The notes under the pieces: generated by a model | Database searches by the model: none | What the model was told of the DNA's origin: nothing | The model's input: only the letters and a program-made list of their open reading frames with translations | Program-made: the position numbers and the translations under genes | Shown here: one piece after another, positions 18,301-27,615 of the stretch | Numbering within the stretch: position 1 is the first letter of the stretch | Layout of the letters: each line of letters starts with the position of its first letter | Assembly: GCF_001613125.1 (NCBI RefSeq) | Contig: NZ_BDBT01000001.1 | Location: forward strand, 310,001 to 374,000 | Length of the DNA: 64,000 nucleotides | Reading direction: 5' to 3' | Source of the DNA: Nocardia shimofusensis NBRC 100134 | GTDB taxonomy: Bacteria > Actinomycetota > Actinomycetes > Mycobacteriales > Mycobacteriaceae

Positions 18301-19819
18301 CGCCACCGACGGCGACCCGCGCACGGCCTGGATCGCCCCCGAGAACTCCGTGCGCACCTTCGCGGCCGGAAAACCGACTCTCACCGTCGAACTGCCCGAG
18401 CCCGCCCTGGTCACCGGCCTGGACCTCACCACCTCGCTCGGCAGCCTGCCCGCCGAGCCGACCGCGGTGACGGTGAACCTCGGCAGCGGCCCGCAGGTGC
18501 GCACCCTGGACACCGATCGCGAGCCCGGCACGCCCGCCCGGGTGGAATTGCACCCCGTGGTCACCGACCGCATCGAGATCAGCATCCACAGCTGGAACAC
18601 CGTGCTGGACCGGACCGCACTCGGTTTCGCGCAGACCCAGCCGCCCGGCCTCGCCGAGATCGAAGTGCTCGGCCCGCGGTACCCGCCGCCCGCCGCGCCG
18701 GATCGGCTGCTCACTGTCGCGTGCGAGGCCGGACCGACCGTGGCACTGGCAGGCCGCACAGTACAGACCACCGTCACCGCGACGGCGGGCGAATTCCTCT
18801 CCGGCGCACCGGTTACCGCGACCGTGTGCGCGGGAGACAGCGGCGACGCAGCCGGTCCCGGTGCGGGCGACACCGCCCCGGGCACGGGCGGTTCGGACAC
18901 AGACGGCACCGGCACCGACGAATCCGGCGGCGACGAATCCGGGGTGGGCGGCCCCGACGGCGCCGATCCGGGTACCACCGATTCGAATGCGGACGAGTCC
19001 GGCGGCGCAACGCCCGAAGTGGGCGAAATCGATGGGAACGAGCCGGGCTCCGGCGACTCCGATGTGGCGGAGTCGGGTGCGTCCCGGTCCGAAGGCGAAG
19101 CCGCGCAGGAGTTCACGGTGTTGCCCGGGCAGCCCGAGGTCGTCGTCTCCCCGACCGAGATGTTCAGCGTCGACCGGCTACAGCTCACCCGCACCGATGT
19201 CGACCCGGGTCTGGTCGAGCTGGCGCGAGCCGAAACCGTGTCCGACGACAAGCTTCTCGTGCTGCCGCTGAGCACCAATGTCGGCTGGCAGGCGCACACG
19301 GCGGACGGACGCGAGCTGGAACCGGTGGTCGTCGACGGCTGGCAGCAGGCATGGCTGCTCCCCGCCGACGCGGCCGGTCCGATCACGGTCTCCTTCCCCG
19401 TCGACCGCTGGTACCGCCTCGGCATCTTCGGCGGCCTTCTTCTCCTTATTCCTTTGCTGGCGTTGGCGATTCCGCGTCGTGCCCGCGCCGAGGAGCACGC
19501 GGGCGCCGCGCCGCGACCGTGGTCGAACCGCGTCCTCGGCGCGATCGGCGTCCTCGCCGCGGCCACCGTCATCGCGGGCGCTGCCGGCGCCGCGCTCACT
19601 GTCGCCGGTCTGCTGGCGACGCGCCTGCTCCCGGCCCGCACTCCGGCGACGCTCGCCGGAGTCGCCGGAATGTTCACGGCCGTCTCGGCCGCCGCGCTCT
19701 CCACCGGACCGTGGCGTTCCCCGGAGGGCTACCTGGGTGGTTCGCTCTGGGTGCAGCTGCCCGCGCTGATCGCGGTCGTCGCCGTCGGTCTCGCGGCACT
19801 ACCGCCGCGGCGCGGGTGA
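15284..19819 (+). CDS. aftD: Arabinofuranosyltransferase AftD
   Basis: About 1511 residues if the TTG at 15284 is used; the true start is uncertain but cannot lie far downstream, since the first membrane helix is at about 42-60. AftD adds arabinofuranose from decaprenyl-phospho-arabinose to arabinogalactan and lipoarabinomannan. N-terminal GT-C membrane domain with the catalytic-loop Asp pair in DTKYDL (D64, D68); then a large extracellular part with discoidin-like carbohydrate-binding modules (around 760-880 and 985-1100); then C-terminal helices. Residues about 1182-1272 are a Gly/Asp/Ser/Glu-rich insert. Equivalent to Rv0236c (about 1400 aa). The stop overlaps the convergent acyltransferase gene by 21 nt. 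Confidence 0.9.
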   Translation: MSTAAAEPLTSASTADSLGTPGADRGKAPASPESAPLGRRWFAGTVVAAFLLSFLQAPGLTVADTKYDLAQNPLGFLDRASHLWSSQAPMGQVQNQAYGYFFPHGTFFSLGDLLGLPAWVTQRIWWALLLLAGFWGIIRLCETLGIGSRGARVVAAVAFTLSPRVLTTLGSISSETLPMMLAPWVLIAPAALGNAYRERRRGGADSPAGSALALALMGAVNAVATVAAFLPALLWWASYQPNRRWWRFTLAWVPLLLLATLWWVVPLLLLGKVSPPFLDYIESSGVTTQWASLAEVLRGTDSWTPFVSPERIAGAVLVTQPAAVLATGLIAAAGMAGLAMRSMPHRGRLSLILIVGLVGICAGFVGELSGPFAESVRLFLDSTGAPLRNVHKLEPLIRIPLVLGLAHLIARVPLPVSVPWRQSLAAFARPERDRLVAVTALILTALALSTSLAWTGKLAPRGAYEAVPGHWHDTADWLAENAADTRALIVPGAPFGSQVWGLTRDEPLQALASTPWAVRDSVPLNPPGTIRAMDSVQRLIADGRPSAGLAATLADQGIGVLVLRNDLDPETSRSTRPILAHQAIEGSPGLTKVAEFGDPIESSVIAEDLVADGDLRPTYPAIEIYRVEAPRAPGIEDTTVLSGTGAPESFPGAYTVPLASVPVVQGGPEALERRNRGEGVTGPSLLAADAERAGLPVGPVTVTDTPMDREADFGRVDNHNSALRAPGDERRTHNLVPDYPVDGAGLVQGGWSGATLTASSSAADATQLGGAAPGSSTAAAVDGDPSTAWISNGTEIAVGQWLRLDLDEPVANGLLRLTTSSAAIGDPVKWVEARTENGSVSTRIPGPGEPVALSLPPGSTDWLTITALRTERGSAGGQFGISELALEDYTDRDNPRVVDIRHHTVLPPVAGDGQVLGWDLGQEFPGRSACFDGPDRVRCSKSMGLAPEEPGAFARTLAAPEPMTLAPELTVRARQGPALEALLTDPDRPIARGRADVGDLRGSAFAATDGDPRTAWIAPENSVRTFAAGKPTLTVELPEPALVTGLDLTTSLGSLPAEPTAVTVNLGSGPQVRTLDTDREPGTPARVELHPVVTDRIEISIHSWNTVLDRTALGFAQTQPPGLAEIEVLGPRYPPPAAPDRLLTVACEAGPTVALAGRTVQTTVTATAGEFLSGAPVTATVCAGDSGDAAGPGAGDTAPGTGGSDTDGTGTDESGGDESGVGGPDGADPGTTDSNADESGGATPEVGEIDGNEPGSGDSDVAESGASRSEGEAAQEFTVLPGQPEVVVSPTEMFSVDRLQLTRTDVDPGLVELARAETVSDDKLLVLPLSTNVGWQAHTADGRELEPVVVDGWQQAWLLPADAAGPITVSFPVDRWYRLGIFGGLLLLIPLLALAIPRRARAEEHAGAAPRPWSNRVLGAIGVLAAATVIAGAAGAALTVAGLLATRLLPARTPATLAGVAGMFTAVSAAALSTGPWRSPEGYLGGSLWVQLPALIAVVAVGLAALPPRRG

Positions 19820-21100
19820 GCTGATCTCCGCCGGACGCTGCCCGGTCGAGTCGTCGCCCCGCCCCGCGTCGGCGCGGTCCCCGGGGGCGTCGCTCCGCTG
19901 TTCCGCGTGGTCGATGCCGGGCGACGCCGAGGTCCGAGGCGCGGCGGCACGTTCGGACGGCCGGGAGCGCCGGTCCATACGCCGGGCGAGCTGACGCGCC
20001 GGGTCCTCGATCAGCGCGTAGCCGGCGGCCGCGACCGGCAGGGTCAGCGCCACGGTCAGGATCAGTACCCAGACGAAATCGCCGGAGAACGGCAGGATGC
20101 CGAAGACGGGGAACACGATCGACAGCACCGCGAGGTGCCACAGGAAGATGCCGTACGACCAGCGTCCGATCGTTGCCGCCAAGGGCGATTCCAGCCAGCG
20201 GTGCTGTGCCGAGCCGAGCACCAGGGGGGCGATCAGGCCGTAGCCGATGATCGTGCCGAGGGCCATCTTCACGACGTACTGCCATGGTTCGGCGCGGGTC
20301 AGGCCGGCAGGGCCGGCCAGGTCGGTGGCCGCGAGCAGGAAGGCGATCAGCGCCGCGGTCCACATCACCGCGCGATTACCGCTGATCCGCCGCCAGCGCG
20401 CCCGCAGGCTGCTCGATCGGGCAGGTTCGGGCTCCTCGACCAGTTCGGCCAGCAGCATGCCGCCCGCGAACCACGGGATATAGCCGGGCAGCCAGTTGTC
20501 GGCGTTGATGGCGTCGGGGGTCGGCACCGGCAGCAGGTTCCACCCCAGACACACCACGGCCAGCCCGACCACCACGGGCGCCCGCCACCGCGCGGCCGGT
20601 CCGCGCAGCCGGACGACCGCGAACGCGAGCAGCGGCAGCGCCAGGTAGAAGGCGACCTCGACCGCCAGGCTCCACATCTGGGTCAGACCGTCGGTGAGTG
20701 TCAAGGGGACATACACCTGCAGCAGCGCCAGATTCGACATCCACACCCGAGTGCCCGCGGTGTGGGCGGCATTGGGCAGCAGGATCAGCACCACGCAGAC
20801 CACCGCCCAATAGGCGGGCAGGATGCGCGCGGCCCGGTGCCGTAAGTAGTAGCCGACCGACGGCGCGGCGCCGTTGCCGCGCGCGGCCGCGGCGTGCGGG
20901 CGCCACAGCAGGAAGCCCGAGAGCACGAAGAACACCGCGACGGCCATGTCGAACCGTCCCCAGATGCGCCCGAGTACCGGCGTCGTGGCCGCTCCGGTCT
21001 GGAAGGCGACGTGGGTCAGAACCACCCCGAGCGCGGCCAGACCACGCATACCTTCCAGCGCGGGAAGGAAGCGGCGGGGTGCGGCAGCGGTGGTGGTCAT
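19799..21100 (-). CDS. Acyltransferase-3 membrane protein, TmaT/Rv0228-like
   Basis: 433 residues from ATG 21100 (GGAGT upstream; a longer frame to 21241 is discarded). About ten membrane segments of the Acyl_transf_3 fold; the conserved His is H30 in VVLTHVAF. By position next to the DUF3068 gene it corresponds to Rv0228 and to corynebacterial TmaT, which acetylates trehalose monomycolate before MmpL-dependent export; assignment here is by family and synteny. The last 60 residues are a charged cytoplasmic tail. Confidence 0.8.
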   Translation of the reverse strand: MTTTAAAPRRFLPALEGMRGLAALGVVLTHVAFQTGAATTPVLGRIWGRFDMAVAVFFVLSGFLLWRPHAAAARGNGAAPSVGYYLRHRAARILPAYWAVVCVVLILLPNAAHTAGTRVWMSNLALLQVYVPLTLTDGLTQMWSLAVEVAFYLALPLLAFAVVRLRGPAARWRAPVVVGLAVVCLGWNLLPVPTPDAINADNWLPGYIPWFAGGMLLAELVEEPEPARSSSLRARWRRISGNRAVMWTAALIAFLLAATDLAGPAGLTRAEPWQYVVKMALGTIIGYGLIAPLVLGSAQHRWLESPLAATIGRWSYGIFLWHLAVLSIVFPVFGILPFSGDFVWVLILTVALTLPVAAAGYALIEDPARQLARRMDRRSRPSERAAAPRTSASPGIDHAEQRSDAPGDRADAGRGDDSTGQRPAEISSPAPRR

Positions 21101-21308
21101 CGGACTCCAGTGTGGCCGTCTCGGACAACAGCTCGAGACCGGGGGGTTTGTGGTCTGCACGCTAGACTCGAGCGATTTCCTGCCGGATTCCGGCCACGGA
21201 ACCGCATGGTACGCGATCGGGCTGTTAGTGTCGGGGCTCACGAGTGTCGTGCGCTACGGTCGCGGCACCGGCTGGAATGACCTGAGTTCTATGACGAGGA
21301 GTGTTTGC

Positions 21309-22499
21309 ATGGCACTGAGTGCCGGTACCAGAAGGACGGTGGCCTGCCTGCTCGTAGGTCTCGGCGCGCTGCTGATCGTCATGGCGCTGCTGATCCCGAC
21401 CTATACCGTCGGAAAGCTGGCCAAGACTCCTCTCGACCTGGAGATCACGACCATCGCGACCAGTCGGGAAGACGAGCCCAGCCTCGTGCTGGACTCGAAG
21501 TCGCTGACCGCTCCGCAGGGCTCGGCGAAGATCGACGAGAACGTGCCGCTGCTCTCGCAGCGCTTCGTCACCGTCGAGGAGCCGTCCGACGCGGACCAGA
21601 TGACCGTCCAGGCGGGCCAGACGCTGCGTCGCACCGACCGTCAGGGCGACACCGGTCTGCTGACCGCGAGCGTCGACCGGGTCACCATCGACCGCAAGAC
21701 CGGCGAGCCGGTGTCCACCGAGCCCAACGGCTCGATCTCGGTGTCGACCAACGAAAAGGGCGAGCCCCTCACCGAGCCGGTGCAGCACGTGGGTCTGCAG
21801 TACCGCTTCCCGATCGGCACCGAGAAGAAGGACTACCCGTACTTCGATCTCAACGCCCGCGCGACCTACCCGGCGGTCTTCAAAGAGGAGACCGAGATCA
21901 ACGGCACCACGGTCTACCACTTCCAGAACTCCGTTCCGGCCACCAGCATGTACGACGTGGTGAAGGCGCCGACCAACCGGCTGACCCTGCCCGCCGCCAA
22001 GTGGGGCCTCGAGGGTGGCGACACCCCGGTCACGCTGACCCGCTACTACAAGAACGTTCGTGACCTCTACGTCGAGCCGCAGACCGGCACCGTCATCAGC
22101 GGTGGCGAGTCGCTGCACATCTTCTACGGCCGTAGCGCCGAACAGGAAGACGTGACCGCGCTCAAGTCGCACCTCGTCTTCGACGACGAAACCGTCGAGT
22201 CGCAGCTCTCGATCGCCAAGGACAGCATCGACACCCTCAACACCTTCGGCCGCATCGTGCCGATCGTGCTCGGTGTGCTCGGCGTGATCGCACTGATCGC
22301 GGGCATCCTGCTCGGCATTCGCGGTGGTTCGGCTCCCGCGACCGCTTCCTCGGGCGGCTTCGGCCCGCGCGGCGGCTCGGGCTACTCGTCCCGTACCGCG
22401 CCGTCGGCTCCGGCCGCGCCGCCCGCCCAGGGCGCGGTGCGCCGCGGTGAGGACGACGCGCCTACCGAGCAGATCAACGTCGACAAGAAGAACCTCTGA
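21309..22499 (+). CDS. DUF3068 (porin PorA-family-like) membrane protein, Rv0227c/MSMEG_0317-like
   Basis: 396 residues from ATG 21309, with GACGAGGAG upstream. One N-terminal helix (VACLLVGLGALLIVMALLI), an extracellular domain of about 300 residues, one C-terminal helix (IVPIVLGVLGVIALIAGI), and a Ser/Pro/Ala cytoplasmic tail. The orthologue in Mycobacterium smegmatis and Corynebacterium is needed for lipomannan maturation and lipoarabinomannan synthesis; the mechanism is unknown. Divergent from the TmaT-like gene. A very strong terminator follows. Confidence 0.85.
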   Translation: MALSAGTRRTVACLLVGLGALLIVMALLIPTYTVGKLAKTPLDLEITTIATSREDEPSLVLDSKSLTAPQGSAKIDENVPLLSQRFVTVEEPSDADQMTVQAGQTLRRTDRQGDTGLLTASVDRVTIDRKTGEPVSTEPNGSISVSTNEKGEPLTEPVQHVGLQYRFPIGTEKKDYPYFDLNARATYPAVFKEETEINGTTVYHFQNSVPATSMYDVVKAPTNRLTLPAAKWGLEGGDTPVTLTRYYKNVRDLYVEPQTGTVISGGESLHIFYGRSAEQEDVTALKSHLVFDDETVESQLSIAKDSIDTLNTFGRIVPIVLGVLGVIALIAGILLGIRGGSAPATASSGGFGPRGGSGYSSRTAPSAPAAPPAQGAVRRGEDDAPTEQINVDKKNL

Positions 22500-22514
22500 T
22501 CGCTCGCTGATCGC

Positions 22515-22554
22515 GACAGCGGCCCCCCGGTCTCACGACCGGGGGGCCGCTGTC
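22515..22554 (+). terminator. Terminator after the DUF3068 gene
   Basis: Perfect 18-bp stem, GACAGCGGCCCCCCGGTC (22515-22532) with its complement (22537-22554), loop TCAC. It lies 15 bp past the stop and also faces the convergent flippase gene. Confidence 0.9.
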
Positions 22555-22639
22555 GTCTGCGGGAAAGTCATGGACATGGCGGGCGTGTCGGTCTCGGCGT
22601 CGGCCGGAACGGACCGGGGACGCGACCACCGACCCACCG

Positions 22640-24040
22640 TCAACGAGCCGACAGCCGCCGTTCGGCGGGCTTGCCGGTATCGGTGCGCAGGGCGATCACG
22701 ACGACCAGCAGCGTCGTGGTCGCGGCGACCGCGACGGCGGTGCCGATCAGCGCGGGAGCGGTGCGGGCGAACACGACCATGAGCGTCACCTCGACCGCGA
22801 GGCCGAGCCAGGTCAGCGCGGCCGGGGTGGTGCGGTCGACGGCGATCGCCGACAGCACCGCGCCCTGCAGGACCGCCAGGATCGCGCCGTGCAGGGCGAA
22901 CAGCCACAACAGACCTTGCACAGGCGCGTAGTCCTGCCCGGCGAACAAGGGCGCGAGCGGTGCGGCCACCGCGGCGCCGAGGACCGCGACGACGCCGAGG
23001 ACCGACAGCACCGCGAGTGCGTCCCGGATCGCGCGCGCCGAATGCGCCGGCTGTGCCATCCGCGGATACAGCACCACGCCCACGGCGGCGGGCAACCAGA
23101 AGGCGATCTTCGCGGCAATCGCGCCGAGCGCGTAGCGGCCCGCCTCGGCCTCGTCGAGCACCATCCGCACGACGATGAGATCGGCCGAGGACATCGCCAT
23201 CAGCGCGGCCTGCACCTGCGCGGCCCGCAGGACCGGAAGCACGCCCACCACCGGCGGGCGCCCCGATGCGCTTGCGGGCTGCTGCCCGGCGCGCGGATCC
23301 GCGCCGGGCCATCTGCCCGGTTCCGCATTCCGGGCATCCGCTGCCCACCCCGGTTCGGCCGGGGACGCCGGATCGGCAGACAACGGCGCCGGATCGGCGG
23401 GCAACGGCAGCGCATCAGCAGCCGATGCGGGCGCAGCAGACGACGGCGCAGCAGACAACGGCGGTGGCGTGCCCGCGAGCGCCCGCGCCAGCGCGGCGGC
23501 CGTGGCCAGGCCGAACGCCGTACCCCACAGCGCGGGTCCGGCGCCCGCCGCCAGCGCCAGCAGTGCCAAGGCGGGGACGACTCGCGCGATGCCGGCCGCG
23601 CCGAGCACCACGGCCAGCAACCGGAAGCGCCGCTCACCCTGCAGAATCCCCTGCTCGCCGGTGAGCAGCACCTGGGCCGGGGCGGCGGCCAGCGCGCCCG
23701 CGCAGGCCAGGACGCCGACATCGAGGGCGAGAGTCACCACCGGGATCAGCGCCAGCGCGACCACCGCGACGATCGCCGCGCACCGCCACTGCAAGGCGCG
23801 CAACGCCGCCACCGGGGCGCCGCGCACGAATTCGCGCGCCACCACGTTCTGCAGGGCCAGTGCGGGCACCGCACACAGCAACTGCACCGCGAGCAGACTG
23901 GCGAACTCGCTGTAGCCGTTGACGCCGAGCCAGCGTCCGGCCAGCAGTTGCAGCAGGTACCCGGCCACATTGGCGGTCATGGCGCCCGCGGTCACCAAAG
24001 TCATGTCCGCCACGAGCAGGGGGCGGCGCGTGACGGACAT
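22640..24040 (-). CDS. Polytopic membrane protein, lipid/polysaccharide flippase-like
   Basis: 466 residues from ATG 24040. Around 12 hydrophobic segments in two halves, of the MOP (Wzx/MurJ-like) exporter type by look: ADMTLVTAGAMTANVAGYLL and YSEFASLLAVQL at the start are typical of oligosaccharide flippases. Residues about 190-285 between the halves are an Ala/Pro-rich, low-complexity loop. It lies between the DUF3068 and Rv0226c-like genes, where M. tuberculosis has no such gene as far as I recall; a role in moving a lipid-linked glycan is inferred from place. Confidence 0.7.
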   Translation of the reverse strand: MSVTRRPLLVADMTLVTAGAMTANVAGYLLQLLAGRWLGVNGYSEFASLLAVQLLCAVPALALQNVVAREFVRGAPVAALRALQWRCAAIVAVVALALIPVVTLALDVGVLACAGALAAAPAQVLLTGEQGILQGERRFRLLAVVLGAAGIARVVPALALLALAAGAGPALWGTAFGLATAAALARALAGTPPPLSAAPSSAAPASAADALPLPADPAPLSADPASPAEPGWAADARNAEPGRWPGADPRAGQQPASASGRPPVVGVLPVLRAAQVQAALMAMSSADLIVVRMVLDEAEAGRYALGAIAAKIAFWLPAAVGVVLYPRMAQPAHSARAIRDALAVLSVLGVVAVLGAAVAAPLAPLFAGQDYAPVQGLLWLFALHGAILAVLQGAVLSAIAVDRTTPAALTWLGLAVEVTLMVVFARTAPALIGTAVAVAATTTLLVVVIALRTDTGKPAERRLSAR

Positions 24041-24169
24041 GCGCCAATCGTCGCACCTCGGGGCCCGGAGCCCGCCAGTCGGCCCTCACGAAACGCCTGG
24101 CTCACGCACTCCGCCGCGATCAGCCGAGGCACCGTCCCGCCTCGTGCGGCAGGTCCGTAGGGTGACCGC

Positions 24170-26188
24170 GTGGACCAGGGCATGAGGCGGCGCGAACGCG
24201 GGCAGCGGTTCGCCGTGGCGGTCTACAGCGCGGCGCTGACCCTGCTGCTCGCCGGGCCGCTGCTCGGCCCCGGATATCTGCTGCTGCGCGACGCGGTGAG
24301 CACGCCGCGCTCCTACCTCACCGATTCCGCGCTCGGCCTCGGCGATGCCGCGCCGCGCGCCGTCCCGCAGGACGCACTTCTCGCGACCGTCTCGACGATC
24401 GTCGACGGCGGTCTCGTGGTGAAAGCGATCCTGCTGCTCGCCTTGTGGTCGGCCGGTTACGGTGCGGCCGTCCTGGTCCGCACCCTGCTCGCGCGCACGA
24501 CGCGCACCGGCAACGCCGCGGCGGTTCCGCTCGTCGCGCAACTGGTCGCGGTGACGGTCACTCTGTGGAACCCGTATGTCGCAGAGCGCCTTCTGCAAGG
24601 TCATTGGAGTCTGCTCACCGGCTACGCCGCTCTTCCCTGGACGGCCTGGGCCGCCTATCGCATCCGCGAAGCAGCCCACCGACGACACCACCCCGGCACA
24701 TCGCCCCCTCCGGACCAGCCGACGCCGACGACCTCGAAGCAGGCCCGGTCGAGCCGGACGACGAGCCTGGGGCGATGGGCAGCCCTCGCGGCCTGCCTCG
24801 CCGCGGCGGGGCTGACTCCCACGGGCGCGCTGCTGGCGGGAACGACCGCGATCGTCACCATCGGTCTGCGCCGGGCGCCCGCGGCAGTGATCCTCGCGGC
24901 GATCGCCTCCACGCCGTGGCTGATGGCCACGGCGTTGTCCGGCGCGGGCGCCGAACCCTCGGACCCGGCGGGCGCGAGCGCGTTCGCCGCGCGCGCCGAA
25001 CCCGGCCTCGGCACCCTCGGCAGCCTCGCGGGCCTGGGCGGAATCTGGAATGCCGATGCCGTCCCGGAGTCGCGGACCACCGTGCTCGCCCTCGTCGGCA
25101 CCCTCGTCCTGCTCGCGGTCGTCGCGACCGGAGTACGCGCCGTCGCCTCGGAAGGACCCGGGTCGGCCACCGAGGAAAAGAGCTCGGCGGGACCAGGCAT
25201 GACCGAATCCAGCTTCACCGACCTCGGCTGTACGGACTCGCCCGCGGCCGCCACAGATGGGGCGGGCGAGAGCGCGGCGACGGCAGGCGCGGACCCTGCC
25301 CTGGCGGTACGACGCTCCCTGCTGTGGCTCGCCATCGCGGCGATAGCGCTGCCCGCGCTGGCGGCGACCGGGTGGGGTCTGACGGTGATGGAGTGGCTGA
25401 TCGCCGATGTGCCGGGGGCGGGCCTGCTGCGCGACACCCAGAAGTACGTGGCGCTGGCGGTGCCGGGCTACGCCCTGTGTGCGGCGGCGGGCTGTCTCGC
25501 GCTCACCGCGGCATGGCAGCGGCGGGCGGCGGTGGGACCCGCGGTGGTGGGCACCGCGTTCATCGTCGTGCTGGTGGTTCCGCTGCTGGATCTGGCCTGG
25601 GGAGCGGGCGGGCAGCTGCGGCCCGTCCGGTATCCGCCGGGGTGGGAACGGGTGGCCGCCGAGGTGCACGGCGCGGCCGATGTCGCGGTGTTGCCGGGCG
25701 GGATGTTCCGCAAGTTCCCCTCCAGCGGCGCCGCGCCGGTCCTCGATCCCGCGCCGCGAATGCTGCCCGCCGATGTGCTGCAGACCGGTGAGCTGCCGGT
25801 CCGCGGACGGACGGTAGCGGGCGAGGGAACACGGGCGAGCGAGGTCGAGCGGCTGTTGCTCGGCGGTGGTTCGCCCGGCGAGCTGGCCGCGCGCGGGGTC
25901 GGCTGGGTGCTGGTGGAACGGACGACGCCCGGTCCGCTCGGTAATTCGGCGGTCACGCTGGCCGGGCTCGAACAGGTCTACGCCGACGCCGATCTGGCGC
26001 TGTACCGAGTGCCCGATCCGGTGAATAGCACCCAGAGCGCCGAGTTCGTGGCCGCGAACGAATACTCGGCGTCGACGGCGCAGCGCTCGTGGGCCGGGCT
26101 GGCGCACGGCGTGTGGGCGGTCCTGCTGGTGGGTGGAGCGCTGACAGCCGTGGTGACCCGGCGGCTGTCGATCCGTCAATCCCGCTGA
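24170..26188 (+). CDS. Rv0226c-like polytopic membrane protein (GT-C-like)
   Basis: 672 residues from GTG 24170, divergent from the flippase-like gene (129 bp). About a dozen membrane helices, with a conserved loop WNPYVAERLLQGHWSLL at about 140-157 and a large extracytoplasmic segment from about 470 to 650. The topology resembles polyprenyl-phosphate-dependent glycosyltransferases, but I see no defining catalytic motif. Two Ala/Pro/Ser-rich loops (near 175-200 and 325-380) look lineage-specific. The stop overlaps the convergent glycosyltransferase gene by 13 nt. Confidence 0.75.
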   Translation: MDQGMRRRERGQRFAVAVYSAALTLLLAGPLLGPGYLLLRDAVSTPRSYLTDSALGLGDAAPRAVPQDALLATVSTIVDGGLVVKAILLLALWSAGYGAAVLVRTLLARTTRTGNAAAVPLVAQLVAVTVTLWNPYVAERLLQGHWSLLTGYAALPWTAWAAYRIREAAHRRHHPGTSPPPDQPTPTTSKQARSSRTTSLGRWAALAACLAAAGLTPTGALLAGTTAIVTIGLRRAPAAVILAAIASTPWLMATALSGAGAEPSDPAGASAFAARAEPGLGTLGSLAGLGGIWNADAVPESRTTVLALVGTLVLLAVVATGVRAVASEGPGSATEEKSSAGPGMTESSFTDLGCTDSPAAATDGAGESAATAGADPALAVRRSLLWLAIAAIALPALAATGWGLTVMEWLIADVPGAGLLRDTQKYVALAVPGYALCAAAGCLALTAAWQRRAAVGPAVVGTAFIVVLVVPLLDLAWGAGGQLRPVRYPPGWERVAAEVHGAADVAVLPGGMFRKFPSSGAAPVLDPAPRMLPADVLQTGELPVRGRTVAGEGTRASEVERLLLGGGSPGELAARGVGWVLVERTTPGPLGNSAVTLAGLEQVYADADLALYRVPDPVNSTQSAEFVAANEYSASTAQRSWAGLAHGVWAVLLVGGALTAVVTRRLSIRQSR

Positions 26189-27351
26189 TCGGGGCCGGTG
26201 ACCAAACCGGAGATCCGCTCACCCCTGGCGACTGCCGCCAGGACTTCGTAGGCCCCGGCGCCGGTCTGTTCCCAGGAGAACTCCCGGGCGCGAGCGCGGG
26301 CCTTCTCGCCCATGACGCCGCGGGTGGACGCGTCGGTGAGCAGTTCGCCGACGGCTTCGGTCAGCTGGGCGACGTCATCGACGAGCATGCCGGTCACGCC
26401 GTCGACGATGGAGTCGGTCAGGCCGCGCGAGCTGCGGTAACCGACGGTCGGCACGCCGTGCTGGGCGGCCTCGATGACGGCCAGCCCCCAGCCTTCCTTG
26501 CGCGAGGGCATCATGTGCACCCAGGCGCTCGCCAGCAGCTCGTGCTTGCGGGTCTCGTCCACGTGACCGTGGAAGGAGACGATGTCGTCGATGCCCAGCT
26601 CGTGCGCGGTGGCCCGCAGGTTCTCCTCCCACCAGCCGCCGCCGACCACATCCAGGCGCAGACCGGCGATCCGGTCACGCAACCGCGCGACCGTGATCAG
26701 CGCGTCCTCGATCTGCTTGTGCGGCACCAGCCGGGACAGCACCACCGCGCGCGGTTCGGGCGAGCGGGTGTCGGCCGCGCCGGTGGGGGCGTCCGCGGGC
26801 ACCGGCTCGGCGCCGTTGCGCACCACCGCGATGCGTTCGCGCTCGACGCCGAGAACCGCCAGCTCCTCGGCCGACGGCAGGGAGACGGTCAGGTACTGGT
26901 TGTCGCGGTGCACGCGCGGGGACAGCCGCGATTCGATCCACCAGCCGATCCGGCCGACCAGCGCACCGGCGACCGGCCACTGTTCGCGATGACCGTGGTG
27001 CACAAGCACGACCGAGGGCGCGCCCACCGCGACAGTGGCGAAGAAGGGGATGCCGTTCTGGGTGTCGACGACCGCGTCGGGACGCAGGCCGCGCAGCGGT
27101 CCCAGGCCGATCCGGCCGAGCAGGATGGCGGCCAGCGCGCGCGGGTAGACGCTGTAGCGGCCACCGCCGCGGCTGATGTCGATGCCGTCCATCCGCTCAC
27201 GCTTGGCCGCGCCCGGGTATCGGGCGGTGCGCAAGGTGACCTTGACACCGCGGGCGGCCAGCTGGGCGCCCACCTGTTCCAGATAGCGTTCGCTACCGCC
27301 GCCCTGCGGATGCCCGGAGTCGCGCCAGCAGAGCAGGAGGACTTCGCGCAC
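26176..27351 (-). CDS. Glycosyltransferase, GT4/GT-B fold (Rv0225-like)
   Basis: 391 residues from GTG 27351 (AGAGAAG upstream; protein then starts VREVLLLCWRD, as expected for Rv0225). An ATG at 27396 would add 15 residues. N-terminal GT-B half has HPQGGGSERYL, the glycine-rich acceptor loop; the C-terminal half has LSRLVPHKQIEDAL and the retaining-enzyme motif PSRKEGWGLAVIEAAQHG, with the E-x7-E donor site. Cytoplasmic, probably using a sugar nucleotide or GDP-mannose for an envelope glycolipid; substrate unknown. Confidence 0.85.
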   Translation of the reverse strand: MREVLLLCWRDSGHPQGGGSERYLEQVGAQLAARGVKVTLRTARYPGAAKRERMDGIDISRGGGRYSVYPRALAAILLGRIGLGPLRGLRPDAVVDTQNGIPFFATVAVGAPSVVLVHHGHREQWPVAGALVGRIGWWIESRLSPRVHRDNQYLTVSLPSAEELAVLGVERERIAVVRNGAEPVPADAPTGAADTRSPEPRAVVLSRLVPHKQIEDALITVARLRDRIAGLRLDVVGGGWWEENLRATAHELGIDDIVSFHGHVDETRKHELLASAWVHMMPSRKEGWGLAVIEAAQHGVPTVGYRSSRGLTDSIVDGVTGMLVDDVAQLTEAVGELLTDASTRGVMGEKARARAREFSWEQTGAGAYEVLAAVARGERISGLVTGPDQRD

Positions 27352-27615
27352 GGTGGTGCTTCTCTCAGAATTCGGGCCCAGTGGGCACTCGGACATCGGG
27401 CTACACCCTAACCCGATGCGGGCGGGCAATGGTGCAGACCCGGATCACCGGAGGATGTCGCGGCGCGCTGACCGGCTCGAAGCCGAATCCGTCCGTCGAT
27501 TTTCTTTGAAACGCTTACATTTCACAGCGAGCCTCGATAGCCTCCGGACACCCCCCGATTTCTGGGGGCGGCCGGTCGAGAAGTGGGCCGGTCCGCAATG
27601 AATGAGGAGAAGTCA

